A DNA stretch of 64,000 nt from Fluviirhizobium alvei (GCF_030551875.1 NZ_JAUOZU010000009.1:175620-239619), one strand, 5' to 3'. Shown: positions 19,261 through 26,865, counted from the stretch's first letter. The notes: generated by a model not told the origin, from the letters alone. Numbers and translations are program-made.

Positions 19261-19295
19261 GTTGAGGCAGACGTTTCGAAAAACAGGAGAATATC

Positions 19296-19460
19296 ATGCT
19301 TTACTATGCTCTCGCATTCCTGGTCGTCGCCATCATTGCAGGCGTTCTGGGCCTTTCGGGCATTGCCGGTGCATCGGCCGGTATCGCCAAGATCCTGTTC
19401 CTGATCTTCATTGTGATGTTCCTCGTCAGCCTTGTGGTTGGCGGCTTGCGTCGAATGTAA
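19296..19460 (+). CDS. DUF1328 small membrane protein
   Basis: A 54-residue protein consisting of two hydrophobic helices with small-residue packing ([19 protein letters not shown]) and a short basic tail, matching the DUF1328 (YtjA-like) family. An AGGAGA site lies 7 bases before the ATG. It is a frequent member of alphaproteobacterial stress regulons; here its EcfG-type promoter at 19235 supports that. Molecular function unknown. Confidence 0.9.
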   Translation: MLYYALAFLVVAIIAGVLGLSGIAGASAGIAKILFLIFIVMFLVSLVVGGLRRM

Positions 19461-19462
19461 GC

Positions 19463-19487
19463 GGAACTTTTTTCGGCGTGACGCGTT
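19463..19487 (+). promoter_or_regulatory. EcfG-type promoter of a candidate sRNA
   Basis: GGAAC (19463-19467), 16-base spacer, CGTT (19484-19487), starting 2 bases after the DUF1328 stop. No coding sequence follows closely; three hairpins and a terminator do. Confidence 0.85.
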
Positions 19488-19493
19488 ATCAAT

Positions 19494-19592
19494 GAGCAGG
19501 CTGGCCGGTTCCCCTTGTGGCCACCTGCAACAGGGACGACCCGCCATCGTCCCGAAAGGGAATCCCGGTTCCGCCCCCGGGATTCCCTTTTC
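19494..19592 (+). ncRNA. Candidate EcfG-dependent small RNA
   Basis: About 100 bases bounded by an exact EcfG promoter (start expected 6-8 bases after CGTT) and an intrinsic terminator. Hairpin 1 (19497-19527): arms CAGG-c-TGGCC and GGCCA-CCTG around a 12-base loop containing CCCC. Hairpin 2 (19533-19553): perfect 7-base arms GGGACGA / TCGTCCC. Terminator hairpin 19558-19587 with an 11-base stem, then TTTTCT. No start codon with a ribosome binding site and open frame lies inside. An exposed C-rich loop and stress-sigma control recall Caulobacter GsrN; homology is not demonstrated. Confidence 0.7.
19558..19592 (+). terminator. Intrinsic terminator of the candidate sRNA
   Basis: Perfect 11-base stem GGGAATCCCGG / CCGGGATTCCC, 8-base loop, followed by TTTTCT. 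Confidence 0.9.
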
Positions 19593-19703
19593 TCCCCGGA
19601 GCTGCCTGTCAGCGCGGGGTCAGGGGTAAAGATCAGAAACACACTTCCCTGAAGGAAGCCGGTGCAATCGGCTGCCGCAGGAAAACTATCGAAAGGCATG
19701 ACC

Positions 19704-19781
19704 ATGAGAACGATTTTGCTTTGGTTGATCGGTGTTCCGATCCCCGTGATTATCCTGCTCTATTTCATGGGTTGGTACTGA
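19704..19781 (+). CDS. 25-residue membrane microprotein
   Basis: Begins MRTILLWLIGVPIPVIILL and ends FMGWY: a single hydrophobic helix with two prolines. GAAAGG lies 7 bases before the ATG at 19704. Similar tiny membrane proteins occur in alphaproteobacterial genomes, but I know no function. It is 45 bases before the DUF883 gene and probably co-transcribed with it. Confidence 0.6.
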   Translation: MRTILLWLIGVPIPVIILLYFMGWY

Positions 19782-19825
19782 TTGTTGCCAGCCTCCTAAA
19801 CGACAGTCAAAAGGAAGGAAGTGCC

Positions 19826-20179
19826 ATGAGCCTCTCCAAACCCACCGATGCCATCAAGAAGATCAACAGTCATCTCTCCGCTGGCCAGGAAGATATTGCC
19901 GCCAGCATCGAGAAACTGCGCCAGGATCTCGCCGAACTCGCAAGCTCGATCCAGAAATCGGGCAGCGACAAGACGAGCGAGTATCGCGAAAGCCTCGAAG
20001 GACTGATCGACGGCCTGTCGGAGACGACGCGTTCTTTCGCTGCTTCGTCGCGCAAGCAGGCTGTCCGGATTGAAGGTGACCTTCTCAAGAAGGTCTCGGA
20101 TCATCCCTATCACGCGCTTGCTATCGCCGCCGGCGCCGGTGCCTTGCTGGCACTGCTGACAAACCGGGGTGGCCGATGA
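19826..20179 (+). CDS. DUF883 (ElaB/YqjD-like) protein
   Basis: A 117-residue protein: a long amphipathic helical region (about 1-85) and a C-terminal membrane helix (ALAIAAGAGALLALLTN) with the DHPYHALAIAAGAGALL motif typical of the ElaB/YqjD family, some members of which bind ribosomes and tether them to the inner membrane in stationary phase. An AAGGAAGGAAG site precedes the ATG at 19826. It overlaps the next gene by 4 bases (ATGA). Confidence 0.88.
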   Translation: MSLSKPTDAIKKINSHLSAGQEDIAASIEKLRQDLAELASSIQKSGSDKTSEYRESLEGLIDGLSETTRSFAASSRKQAVRIEGDLLKKVSDHPYHALAIAAGAGALLALLTNRGGR

Positions 20180-20556
20180 GCCTCGTTCTGGCGGCCATAG
20201 GCAATCTGTTCCGTCAGCGCATCGTCGGGGCGGGATGGGTGATCGGAGTGGTGGCGCTCGCTGCTTTCTCCGGGCTCATCGCGCTCGGCTGGGTGGCGGC
20301 CGCTCTCATGGTTCTGCTTGCAGAAAGCTATGGAACGGTGGTCGCCAGTCTGATCATGGCCGGGGGCTTTGCTCTCCTGGCTCTCATACTGCTCATCGTT
20401 GGCGCTGTCCTGCGCGCACGTGCCAGACAGCGGGCGCGCCAGCTCGCGATGATCCAGGGGGCCGCAGCCCTTGCGCCGGCGCTTCTCAGGGCCAATCCGG
20501 TCGCGACCCTCGCGCTCGTTGCCGCCGCTGCCCATATCCTCGCTCGGCGGATCTGA
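20176..20556 (+). CDS. YqjE/holin-like membrane protein
   Basis: A 126-residue protein with three predicted membrane segments (about 20-42, 50-78 and the C-terminal Ala-rich segment) separated by a basic stretch (RARARQRARQLA). It resembles the YqjE/phage_holin_3_6 group, which travels with YqjD/ElaB-like genes as here. It is coupled to the DUF883 gene by an ATGA overlap. Function unknown. Confidence 0.75.
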   Translation: MSLVLAAIGNLFRQRIVGAGWVIGVVALAAFSGLIALGWVAAALMVLLAESYGTVVASLIMAGGFALLALILLIVGAVLRARARQRARQLAMIQGAAALAPALLRANPVATLALVAAAAHILARRI

Positions 20557-20614
20557 ACGTCTCTATGCGGCAAGCCAGCCGAGGCAGGTTGATGCCAAAC
20601 CAAGGAGAATGACC

Positions 20615-20833
20615 ATGATGCGCACTTACCAGAACCAGGACATCCACAAGCTTGTCCATTCGCGGACGCTCGGCCAGCGGACCGTCGTCAAGAAACTGCT
20701 CGCGATGCGGGATCTTGCCGAAGCCGAGCAGCGGGCAGCAAGCGAGGCACCAATGATTCCCGATGACGGACAGAATGCCGATCTCCGCGAGATCGAACTG
20801 GCCCTTCAGGATGTTGGTTACAAGCCCGCATAA
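20615..20833 (+). CDS. Small hypothetical protein
   Basis: A 72-residue soluble, charged protein I do not recognise. AAGGAG is followed by ATGs at 20615 and 20618 with acceptable spacing. It ends in a strong terminator and is probably the last gene of the small stress operon starting at 19704. Function unknown. Confidence 0.65.
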   Translation: MMRTYQNQDIHKLVHSRTLGQRTVVKKLLAMRDLAEAEQRAASEAPMIPDDGQNADLREIELALQDVGYKPA

Positions 20834-20839
20834 TGCCCG

Positions 20840-20881
20840 GCCCGGAGATGTTCCCCACCCATCTCCGGGCAAACTTTTTTT
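20840..20881 (+). terminator. Intrinsic terminator before phyR
   Basis: Perfect 11-base stem GCCCGGAGATG / CATCTCCGGGC, 9-base loop, then AAAC and seven T residues. Confidence 0.92.
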
Positions 20882-20891
20882 AACTGTTGAT

Positions 20892-20916
20892 GGAACCAGA
20901 CCCGAGTTGCAGCGTT
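20892..20916 (+). promoter_or_regulatory. EcfG-type promoter of phyR
   Basis: GGAAC (20892-20896), 16-base spacer, CGTT (20913-20916), 47 bases before the phyR ATG. It predicts positive feedback of EcfG on its own anti-anti-sigma factor. Confidence 0.9.
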
Positions 20917-20963
20917 TATAGTCCGGTACAGGCAACAGCGCCTGTTATAGATCGGGGAATTTC

Positions 20964-21761
20964 ATGCCGCTGACCACTCGTATTGCACCGCATCTTCCGA
21001 TGCTCCGCCGTTTCGCCCGCGCTTTTACCGGTTCGCAGACATCAGGGGATGCCTATGTCGTGGCCACGCTCGAGGCCCTGATTGCCGATGTCGGCATCTT
21101 CCCGCAGGCTTCGTCGGATCGCGTGGCGCTTTTCAAACTTTTCCATTCGATCGTCCGCACCGTTCCGATCGAGATCGATGCCGATCCCGATGCCGAGGGA
21201 TGGGAGCGTCTTGCTGCCCGCAATCTTGCGAATCTGCCGACCAACGCCCGCATGGCCTATCTGCTGCGCCATGTCGAGGAATTCCGGCCGAAAGAGATCG
21301 CCGAAATCCTCGATATCGAAGGCGAGGGCATTGAACTTCTTCTCGCCGAAGCCGCCGAAGATATTGCCGGCCAGATTGCTACGAAGATCATGATCATCGA
21401 GGATGAGCCGTTGATCGCGCTCGACATCGAACAGACGGTCAGCGAGCTCGGGCATGAAGTGACCGGCATTGCCCGCACCCGGTCGGAAGCGGTGTCCCTG
21501 TTCGGTCGCACCAGCCCGGGTGCCATTCTCGCCGATATCCAGCTTGCCGATGGCAGCTCGGGCATCGATGCTGTCAACGATATCGTCAAGGATACGCCGG
21601 TTCCGGTCATCTTCATCACCGCGTTCCCGGAACGTCTCCTGACCGGCGAGAAAGCCGAACCAACCTTCCTTCTGACCAAGCCCTACCAGCCCGACATGCT
21701 CAAAGCTTTGTTGAGCCAGGCATTGTTCTTTGATCTGGTTGCGCGCAGGCATGGAGCCTGA
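20964..21761 (+). CDS. phyR: Anti-anti-sigma response regulator PhyR
   Basis: A 265-residue protein with the diagnostic PhyR layout: an N-terminal sigma-factor-like domain (residues about 5-125, regions 2 and 4 with RMAYLLRHVEEFRPKEIAEIL) and a C-terminal receiver (about 138-255) with the phospho-acceptor in ILADIQLADGSSG and the Thr/Lys positions in FITAFPERLLTG and LLTKPYQPDM. When phosphorylated it binds NepR and frees EcfG. It carries its own EcfG promoter and lies upstream of an HWE-like kinase gene. Confidence 0.97.
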   Translation: MPLTTRIAPHLPMLRRFARAFTGSQTSGDAYVVATLEALIADVGIFPQASSDRVALFKLFHSIVRTVPIEIDADPDAEGWERLAARNLANLPTNARMAYLLRHVEEFRPKEIAEILDIEGEGIELLLAEAAEDIAGQIATKIMIIEDEPLIALDIEQTVSELGHEVTGIARTRSEAVSLFGRTSPGAILADIQLADGSSGIDAVNDIVKDTPVPVIFITAFPERLLTGEKAEPTFLLTKPYQPDMLKALLSQALFFDLVARRHGA

Positions 21762-21776
21762 GGAAGGTCATTCGCC

Positions 21777-22748
21777 GTGGTCAACCGTTTTGCCTGGCAT
21801 CGCCCCGGCCTCGATGAAGTGCAGCTCAGCGCCTACCTGATCAATGCACTGCTGGACATGGGTGCATGCCTCATTCTGCAGGATGATGCGCTCGATTATC
21901 TATGCGTGACCAACCTGCCGCCCGTGTTCAGGGTGCCGGCAGATGCGCCTCCCACCGATCTTGGCATCTTTGGCCAGGTGATCGCCGATCGCCTGGCCTC
22001 CGCGCGCAAGACGCTCGGAGAGGGTCTCGGGCCGCATAGTGTCGAGATCGACCATGAAAGCGGCCAGGTTTTCGAAGTGCGCCTGTTCTGCAACAGGTCG
22101 AGCGAGGGCAGGGCGCAATATATCACCATCGTTCGTGACAGGACGGCGGAGCATCGCGCGAACCATGCGATGAACAACCTGCTGCTGGAAATCAATCATC
22201 GCTCGAAAAACATGCTGGCGGTGATCCAGAGCATCGCAAACCAGACCGAAAGGCATGTCACCGATATCGCCCTGTTCTCTCGCAGGCTGCGCGGACGCAT
22301 CCAGTCGATTGCACGCACGCAGGATCTTGTGACCAATTCCGGTTGGCGCGGCGCCCGGCTGGCCGATGTTGTTGCAGGCGAGCTCAGGAGTGGCCGCATG
22401 CAGCGCTTTGCCACAGCCAAACTCGAGGGCGCCGACATCGTGCTCTCGGCCGAAGCCGCCATGCATGTGGGGCTGGCCCTGCATGAGCTTGTGGTATTGG
22501 CCGAAGAGGCGGGTGGTGCTGACGGCAAGCCGCCAAAAATCCACTCCCGGCTTGAAGATGGTGGCCGCCAGGTTGAGTTCCGCTGGGAGGATTGCGGGTC
22601 TGGCGGCGTCTCGCTTGGCCGCGAAGATTTCCAGCTCGTGCGGCTGCTTCTGCAGCGGATCGTCCCGCAGGCGCTCTCCGGCAGCGGTGTGCTCGACGAA
22701 ACGTCGGATGGACGCTTCGTCTATCAGTTGTCTTTCCCCCTTGCCTGA
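21777..22748 (+). CDS. HWE-type histidine kinase with degenerate ATP-binding boxes
   Basis: A 323-residue soluble protein. The N-terminal sensor-like region (1-130) ends in a PAS/PAC-type IVRDRTAEHR stretch. An HWE/HisKA_2 dimerisation region with acceptor His follows (LLEINHRSKNMLAVIQS, about 141). The ATPase part keeps ALHEL but lacks the usual Asn-containing N box (LVVLAEEAGG instead of an ATNA-like run) and has weak G boxes. The GTG start at 21777 has an AGGAAGG site. It lies 15 bases after phyR, so co-transcription and a role in PhyR control are likely. It may be a kinase with low activity, a phosphatase or a phosphotransfer/scaffold protein. Confidence 0.85.
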   Translation: MVNRFAWHRPGLDEVQLSAYLINALLDMGACLILQDDALDYLCVTNLPPVFRVPADAPPTDLGIFGQVIADRLASARKTLGEGLGPHSVEIDHESGQVFEVRLFCNRSSEGRAQYITIVRDRTAEHRANHAMNNLLLEINHRSKNMLAVIQSIANQTERHVTDIALFSRRLRGRIQSIARTQDLVTNSGWRGARLADVVAGELRSGRMQRFATAKLEGADIVLSAEAAMHVGLALHELVVLAEEAGGADGKPPKIHSRLEDGGRQVEFRWEDCGSGGVSLGREDFQLVRLLLQRIVPQALSGSGVLDETSDGRFVYQLSFPLA

Positions 22749-22753
22749 AAAAT

Positions 22754-22783
22754 ACGCCCGGTCACACGGGCGTTAATTTTTTT
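22754..22783 (+). terminator. Intrinsic terminator of phyR-kinase operon
   Basis: Perfect 7-base stem ACGCCCG / CGGGCGT, 6-base loop, then TAATTTTTTT. It abuts the next EcfG promoter. Confidence 0.9.
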
Positions 22784-22809
22784 GGAACCTTTTTGCCGGC
22801 CGGCGCGTT
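22784..22809 (+). promoter_or_regulatory. EcfG-type promoter
   Basis: GGAAC (22784-22788), 17-base spacer, CGTT (22806-22809), 37 bases before the ATG of the hypothetical gene at 22847. Confidence 0.88.
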
Positions 22810-22846
22810 TTACAGACAGGAAAACCGGCAAGAAAGGGAGCCGATC

Positions 22847-23134
22847 ATGTCGATTGCTCTGGGCTTTATGGTTCTGATTTCCTGCTCCGATGATCTCGGC
22901 CGCTGCCAGGCCGAACCGTTGACGAGCCCCTATTTCGCCTCCAAGCAGGAATGCGACGAGGCACTGGAAGACAATATGCTGAATGTAGGCGCACCGCAGA
23001 TTTTTGGTGCCTGCCTCAAGGTCGCAGACCGGTCGGTGACGATGTCGGATCTGACCTGGCGGATCGATAGCCAGGGCGATTTGGTGGTGGTTCCGAACCA
23101 TACACGCGGATCGATGCTGGTCGCTTCGCGCTAA
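22847..23134 (+). CDS. Hypothetical stress-regulon protein
   Basis: A 95-residue protein with a weakly hydrophobic N-terminus (SIALGFMVLISCSDD) and four cysteines (12, 19, 36 and 56), suggesting an envelope or disulfide-bearing protein. I do not recognise a named domain. GGGAG lies 7 bases before the ATG. Its own EcfG promoter makes it a predicted general stress gene. Confidence 0.75.
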   Translation: MSIALGFMVLISCSDDLGRCQAEPLTSPYFASKQECDEALEDNMLNVGAPQIFGACLKVADRSVTMSDLTWRIDSQGDLVVVPNHTRGSMLVASR

Positions 23135-23180
23135 ACAAGTCTATTCGGGCAATCCCGCCCTTCCAATCCATAGGTTCACC

Positions 23181-23432
23181 ATGAACAAGATCCTCGTCAT
23201 CGGGGCGATGTCGCTCGCCCTCGCAAGCTGCACCACTACCGAACGCAATGCCGTCGTCGGCGGCGTGACAGGCGCAACCGTGGGCGCCGTTGTCAGCGGC
23301 AAACCGGGCGGCGTGCTCGCCGGTGCAGCCATCGGTGCCACCGCTGGCGTGCTGCTCGGAAAGGCGTCCAAGCCGGATCATTGTCGTTATCGCGATCGCC
23401 GCGGCCGCGTCTATATCGCCCGCTGCCCGTAA
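23181..23432 (+). CDS. Glycine-zipper lipoprotein
   Basis: An 83-residue precursor with a lipobox LALASC (Cys 17) and a glycine-zipper segment of alternating Gly/Ala/Val (about 26-62) that would span or coat a membrane, then a basic tail. It resembles small Gly-zipper 2TM outer-membrane-associated lipoproteins (SlyB/OsmB-like). No clear EcfG motif lies directly upstream; read-through from 22784 is possible. Confidence 0.85.
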   Translation: MNKILVIGAMSLALASCTTTERNAVVGGVTGATVGAVVSGKPGGVLAGAAIGATAGVLLGKASKPDHCRYRDRRGRVYIARCP

Positions 23433-23584
23433 CAGGCAGGCCAACGGTTTCATCCCGCCGCTCCAGTCGGACCGGTGGTCCCATCGGCCGGTCCTCAACC
23501 ATGGACCTGCCATCACCGCTGTCGCCCCTCCAGGAAGGCAGCAACTCGCCGGTCAAGGCCGGCTCATCAGCAAGGAGAAATGCC

Positions 23585-23779
23585 ATGTCCTCGACCACCG
23601 ACAAGATCAAGGGTTACGCCAACGAAGCCGCCGGCAAGGCCAAGCAGGTTGCCGGCGATGTGATGGACAAGCCGAGCCTCGTCATCGAAGGCAAGATCCA
23701 GGAACGCAAGGGCGAAGCCCAGCAGGCGATCGGCGAAGGCAAGGATGCGCTGAAGAAGGCGATCGACCGCGCCGGCTAA
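23585..23779 (+). CDS. CsbD-family stress protein
   Basis: A 64-residue helical hydrophilic protein with the CsbD repeat pattern (KIKGYANEAAGKAKQVAGDV, then KIQERKGEAQQAIG). CsbD proteins are abundant general-stress proteins in many bacteria, with unclear function. AAGGAG lies 7 bases before the ATG at 23585. A terminator follows. Confidence 0.92.
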   Translation: MSSTTDKIKGYANEAAGKAKQVAGDVMDKPSLVIEGKIQERKGEAQQAIGEGKDALKKAIDRAG

Positions 23780-23798
23780 CCGCCCATCCTGCTCTTGG

Positions 23799-23825
23799 AA
23801 CCCGCGCTTCGGCGCGGGTTTTGCC
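23799..23825 (+). terminator. Intrinsic terminator after the CsbD gene
   Basis: Perfect 9-base stem AACCCGCGC / GCGCGGGTT with a TTCG tetraloop, followed by a short T tract. Confidence 0.85.
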
Positions 23826-23990
23826 GTTTCGGCGGGAGATTTGGCGGAGGCAACGCCTCGTCCATCCGGTTGAGGCCAGATTGATCTGCAATGGATTTGT
23901 CTCTCGACAGACGATGTTTTCAGCGCGGCAGGACTTCGCGGTCATTTGTGGTCCGGGCGGTCACTGGACCGCAAAAATACGACCGCAAAA

Positions 23991-25490
23991 TCATCCGTGA
24001 TATCGATTGAGCCCAATATCCATTTCTGTCGACCGACGATGGATTTCCGCCATGGTCGGCTCGAAGGCCTTGTTGCGGCGTTCGAGTTCCGCATGTTCGG
24101 CGAGATAGGCGGGCATCAGTTCCGCCAGCTCATCGAAGATGGCCTCTTCATCGACCGTCGTGAGTCGGCCGTCCTGCATGACGACGCGACCGGCCACCAT
24201 CACCATTTCCACTGACGAGCCATTTTCGGCATAGACCAGATGCTTGGCCACATCGTTCAGTGGCAGAAAAGGATAGGTGCGCAGGTTGAGGATCAGCAGA
24301 TCCGCCGCCTTACCGACTTCGAGCGAGCCGGTAACATGTTCCAGCATCGCGGTTCGGGCGCCGCCGATTGTGGCCATTGTCAGCACTTCCTCGGCGCGCA
24401 GCCACTGGTCATAATCGGGGCCAGCCGCGCTATGGACTAGGCCTGCCACGCGCATGACATCGAAGATGCGGGACGTGTCGTTGGATGAGACGCCATCGGT
24501 ACCGAGCCCGATCGTAACGCCTGCATCGAGCAGACGACGGACCGGGGCGATACCCGCGCCCAGCTTGAGGTTGGAGATGGCATTGTGCGCCACCGAGACG
24601 CCCGCTTCCCCCATCATCCGCATGTCGTCATCGCTGACCCAGACAGAATGGGCGATGGTCGTGTTGCGCCGGAGCAAACCGAGATCGTGCATATAGGCGA
24701 TCAGCGTCTTGCCATAGAGAAGCGGACCGGTGACGGCCTGCGTTTTGGTCTCAAGAATATGGGTGTGGAAGGGCACGCCCTTTTCTACCGCCAGGTCCAT
24801 GCAGGCCAGCATGAGATCGGGCGCGCAGCGCTGTGGTGCTGAAGGCGCGATCATGAAATTCAGCCGGCTCGATTTGCCATGCAGGCTGGCAAAGGCAGAG
24901 CGGCAATAATCCATATAGGCATTCGCCGTGATTGGCGGGCCGAAATCCAGCAGGGCCTTGAGATCATCGGGCATGACCTCGCGCGCGAAGGGCAGCGCAT
25001 CGAGCGTGTGAATGTTCATCACCGCGCTGGAGACATTGGCGCGGATACCCGCATCGTCATAGGCCCGGAACACGGTCGAAAGCCGGTCGAGATCGTGGCG
25101 AGGCGGATCGAAGAAGTCGTCGCAGAAGGTGGTGACACCGTTCCGCAGCGATTCCATCGCCAATAACAGGCTGCGCAGATAGAGCAGCCGCTCACCGACG
25201 GGATCGTTCATCAGCAGCGGATAGGCGTAGAGCAGCCAGATTTCGAGCGGCATGCGCTCGTAGCGCCCGCGATAGAAGGTCTCGCTCGAATGGGTGTGGG
25301 AGTTGACCAGACCCGGCATGACCAGTTTGCCACGACCATCGATGATCTTCGTATCCGGTTCGGCCGTCAGTGCAGCTCCGATGGCCTTGATGCTGGCGCC
25401 GTCGATCAGGATATCGCCGGTGAAGGGGCGGGCGCCATGGACCTTGTCCATGGCAACGATCGTCGCATTGCGGATCAATGTCTGGCTCAT
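23991..25490 (-). CDS. Amidohydrolase, SAH/purine deaminase-like
   Basis: A 499-residue metal-dependent hydrolase of the TRZ/ATZ - MTA/SAH deaminase group. Metal-binding residues are visible: HxH in NSHTHSSETF (about 67-76), His in PFHTHILETK, His in IAHSVWVSDD and Asp in LGTDGVSSNDT. Such enzymes deaminate or dechlorinate purine- or triazine-like rings. In this operon, beside a BMP-type nucleoside importer and a nucleoside hydrolase-like protein, a purine or modified nucleobase is the likely substrate. It overlaps the upstream gene by 4 bases and is the last gene of the operon. Confidence 0.88.
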   Translation of the reverse strand: MSQTLIRNATIVAMDKVHGARPFTGDILIDGASIKAIGAALTAEPDTKIIDGRGKLVMPGLVNSHTHSSETFYRGRYERMPLEIWLLYAYPLLMNDPVGERLLYLRSLLLAMESLRNGVTTFCDDFFDPPRHDLDRLSTVFRAYDDAGIRANVSSAVMNIHTLDALPFAREVMPDDLKALLDFGPPITANAYMDYCRSAFASLHGKSSRLNFMIAPSAPQRCAPDLMLACMDLAVEKGVPFHTHILETKTQAVTGPLLYGKTLIAYMHDLGLLRRNTTIAHSVWVSDDDMRMMGEAGVSVAHNAISNLKLGAGIAPVRRLLDAGVTIGLGTDGVSSNDTSRIFDVMRVAGLVHSAAGPDYDQWLRAEEVLTMATIGGARTAMLEHVTGSLEVGKAADLLILNLRTYPFLPLNDVAKHLVYAENGSSVEMVMVAGRVVMQDGRLTTVDEEAIFDELAELMPAYLAEHAELERRNKAFEPTMAEIHRRSTEMDIGLNRYHG

Positions 25491-26425
25491 GGCAGGTTCC
25501 CCAGTGATCGGATGAGCAGGTCGTAGTAGGCGACCGGATCGCCGTCCCTGACATAGAAGACGTTTTTCGGCCGGTCGGTGATCTGCCACCAGTCGGCCAC
25601 CGTCATGCCGGCGGTCAGCGTGCCAGCCAGTTCCACCGATACATTGATCTGGCGGCCGTGAAAGATCTCGGGTGCCAGCATGAAGGCGGGCACGCAGGGG
25701 CCATGCAGCGGAGCGCCGTCCCAGCCATATTTCTTGAGGTCGAAGGCTTCGGAAAATTCGAGCATCTCGGCGGTAGCGATACCGCAGCGATTGCCGAGCG
25801 CCCGCATGGCGCCCAGCCGTTCGGGCGTCGAGCGCATCTGGTGCGTCACATCGAGCGGCAGAAGCGTCGTGTGGATGCCGGCCTTGAGCACGATATCGGC
25901 GGCTTCGGGATCAACATAGCAGTTGAACTCGGCGGTGGGCGTAATGTTGCCGACCTCGAAATAGGCGCCTAGCATGGCCACCACTTCATGGATCTTGCCG
26001 GCAATGTCGGGCGCCTTGCGCAGCGCCATGGCGAGATTGGTGACCGGCGACAGCGAGCAGATGGTAACTTCGCCGGGATGGGCGCGGACCGTATCGATGA
26101 TGAAATCGACGCCATGCTGTTCCTGCACTTGGATGGACGGCGCCGGCAGGTCGGGTCCATCGAGGCCGGTCGGGCCATGCACATGTTCGGCCATGACCAG
26201 CGGGCGGATGATGGGATGCGAGCAGCCGGCAAAGACCGGAATATCAGGCCTGCCGGCCAGTTCCATCAGTTTCAGGCAATTGGCAATCGTATGATCGAGA
26301 TGGATATTGCCGGCGGTGGCGACAAGGCCGAGCACCTCGAAGGCATCGGGATTGCCGAGGATCATCAGGATCGCGGCGGCCTGATCCTGCCCGGGATCGG
26401 TGAGAATGATCAGCTTGCGGCTCAT
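25487..26425 (-). CDS. Nucleoside hydrolase-like protein with altered metal site
   Basis: A 312-residue protein of the inosine-uridine nucleoside hydrolase fold (N-terminal TDPGQDQAAAIL, GNIHLDHTIANCLKLMELAG, HGPTGLDG, LPLDVTHQ). Classical enzymes have a D-x-D-P-G-x-D-D calcium motif and a late Asp. Here position 8 is Leu, position 15 is Gln and the late Asp is replaced (LHGP instead of HDP), while D10 and D14 remain. Either the metal is held differently, or the substrate or activity has changed. It overlaps both neighbours by 4 bases. Confidence 0.85.
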   Translation of the reverse strand: MSRKLIILTDPGQDQAAAILMILGNPDAFEVLGLVATAGNIHLDHTIANCLKLMELAGRPDIPVFAGCSHPIIRPLVMAEHVHGPTGLDGPDLPAPSIQVQEQHGVDFIIDTVRAHPGEVTICSLSPVTNLAMALRKAPDIAGKIHEVVAMLGAYFEVGNITPTAEFNCYVDPEAADIVLKAGIHTTLLPLDVTHQMRSTPERLGAMRALGNRCGIATAEMLEFSEAFDLKKYGWDGAPLHGPCVPAFMLAPEIFHGRQINVSVELAGTLTAGMTVADWWQITDRPKNVFYVRDGDPVAYYDLLIRSLGNLP

Positions 26426-26853
26426 GCCGAACCCTCCAGCTTACCCGGGGCGCCGCCATCCTGCCAGGCATAGAGTTCCCATGTTTCGCCATCGGGGCCA
26501 TAGAAATAGGCGCAATAGGCGTTCCACGGATAGGTCGCGGGCGGGCTGACGAAGCTGACGCCGGCAGCCGTGAGTTCCGCATAGGCTTCATCGAGGATGG
26601 CGGTGCTGTCGAGCTTGACGGCGATCAGCACGGCCGAGGAGGAGCCCGGCCTGACCTGCACATTGGCATGTTTGGCGATATGATCGCGCTCCCAGAGCGC
26701 CAGCGTCAGGCCCGCGCCGGTGAAGTCTGCAAATCCCGGTGCGCGGTGTTTGAGCTTGAAGCCGAGCTTGTCGGTATAGAAGCGGATCGAGGCCTCGATA
26801 TCGGTCACGAGGACGCAGACATCCTGGATCGGATGGACTTGGGCGAATGCCAT
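26422..26853 (-). CDS. VOC (glyoxalase/bleomycin-resistance) family protein
   Basis: A 143-residue protein with the vicinal oxygen chelate fold: HPIQDVCVLVTDIEASIRFY, KLGFKL and the C-terminal FYGPDGETWELYAW strand carrying the usual Glu ligand. It may be a dioxygenase, lyase or small binding protein. Its place between the permeases and the nucleoside hydrolase-like gene suggests a catabolic step in the same pathway. Confidence 0.88.
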   Translation of the reverse strand: MAFAQVHPIQDVCVLVTDIEASIRFYTDKLGFKLKHRAPGFADFTGAGLTLALWERDHIAKHANVQVRPGSSSAVLIAVKLDSTAILDEAYAELTAAGVSFVSPPATYPWNAYCAYFYGPDGETWELYAWQDGGAPGKLEGSA

Positions 26854-26865
26854 TGTAGGCCTTTC

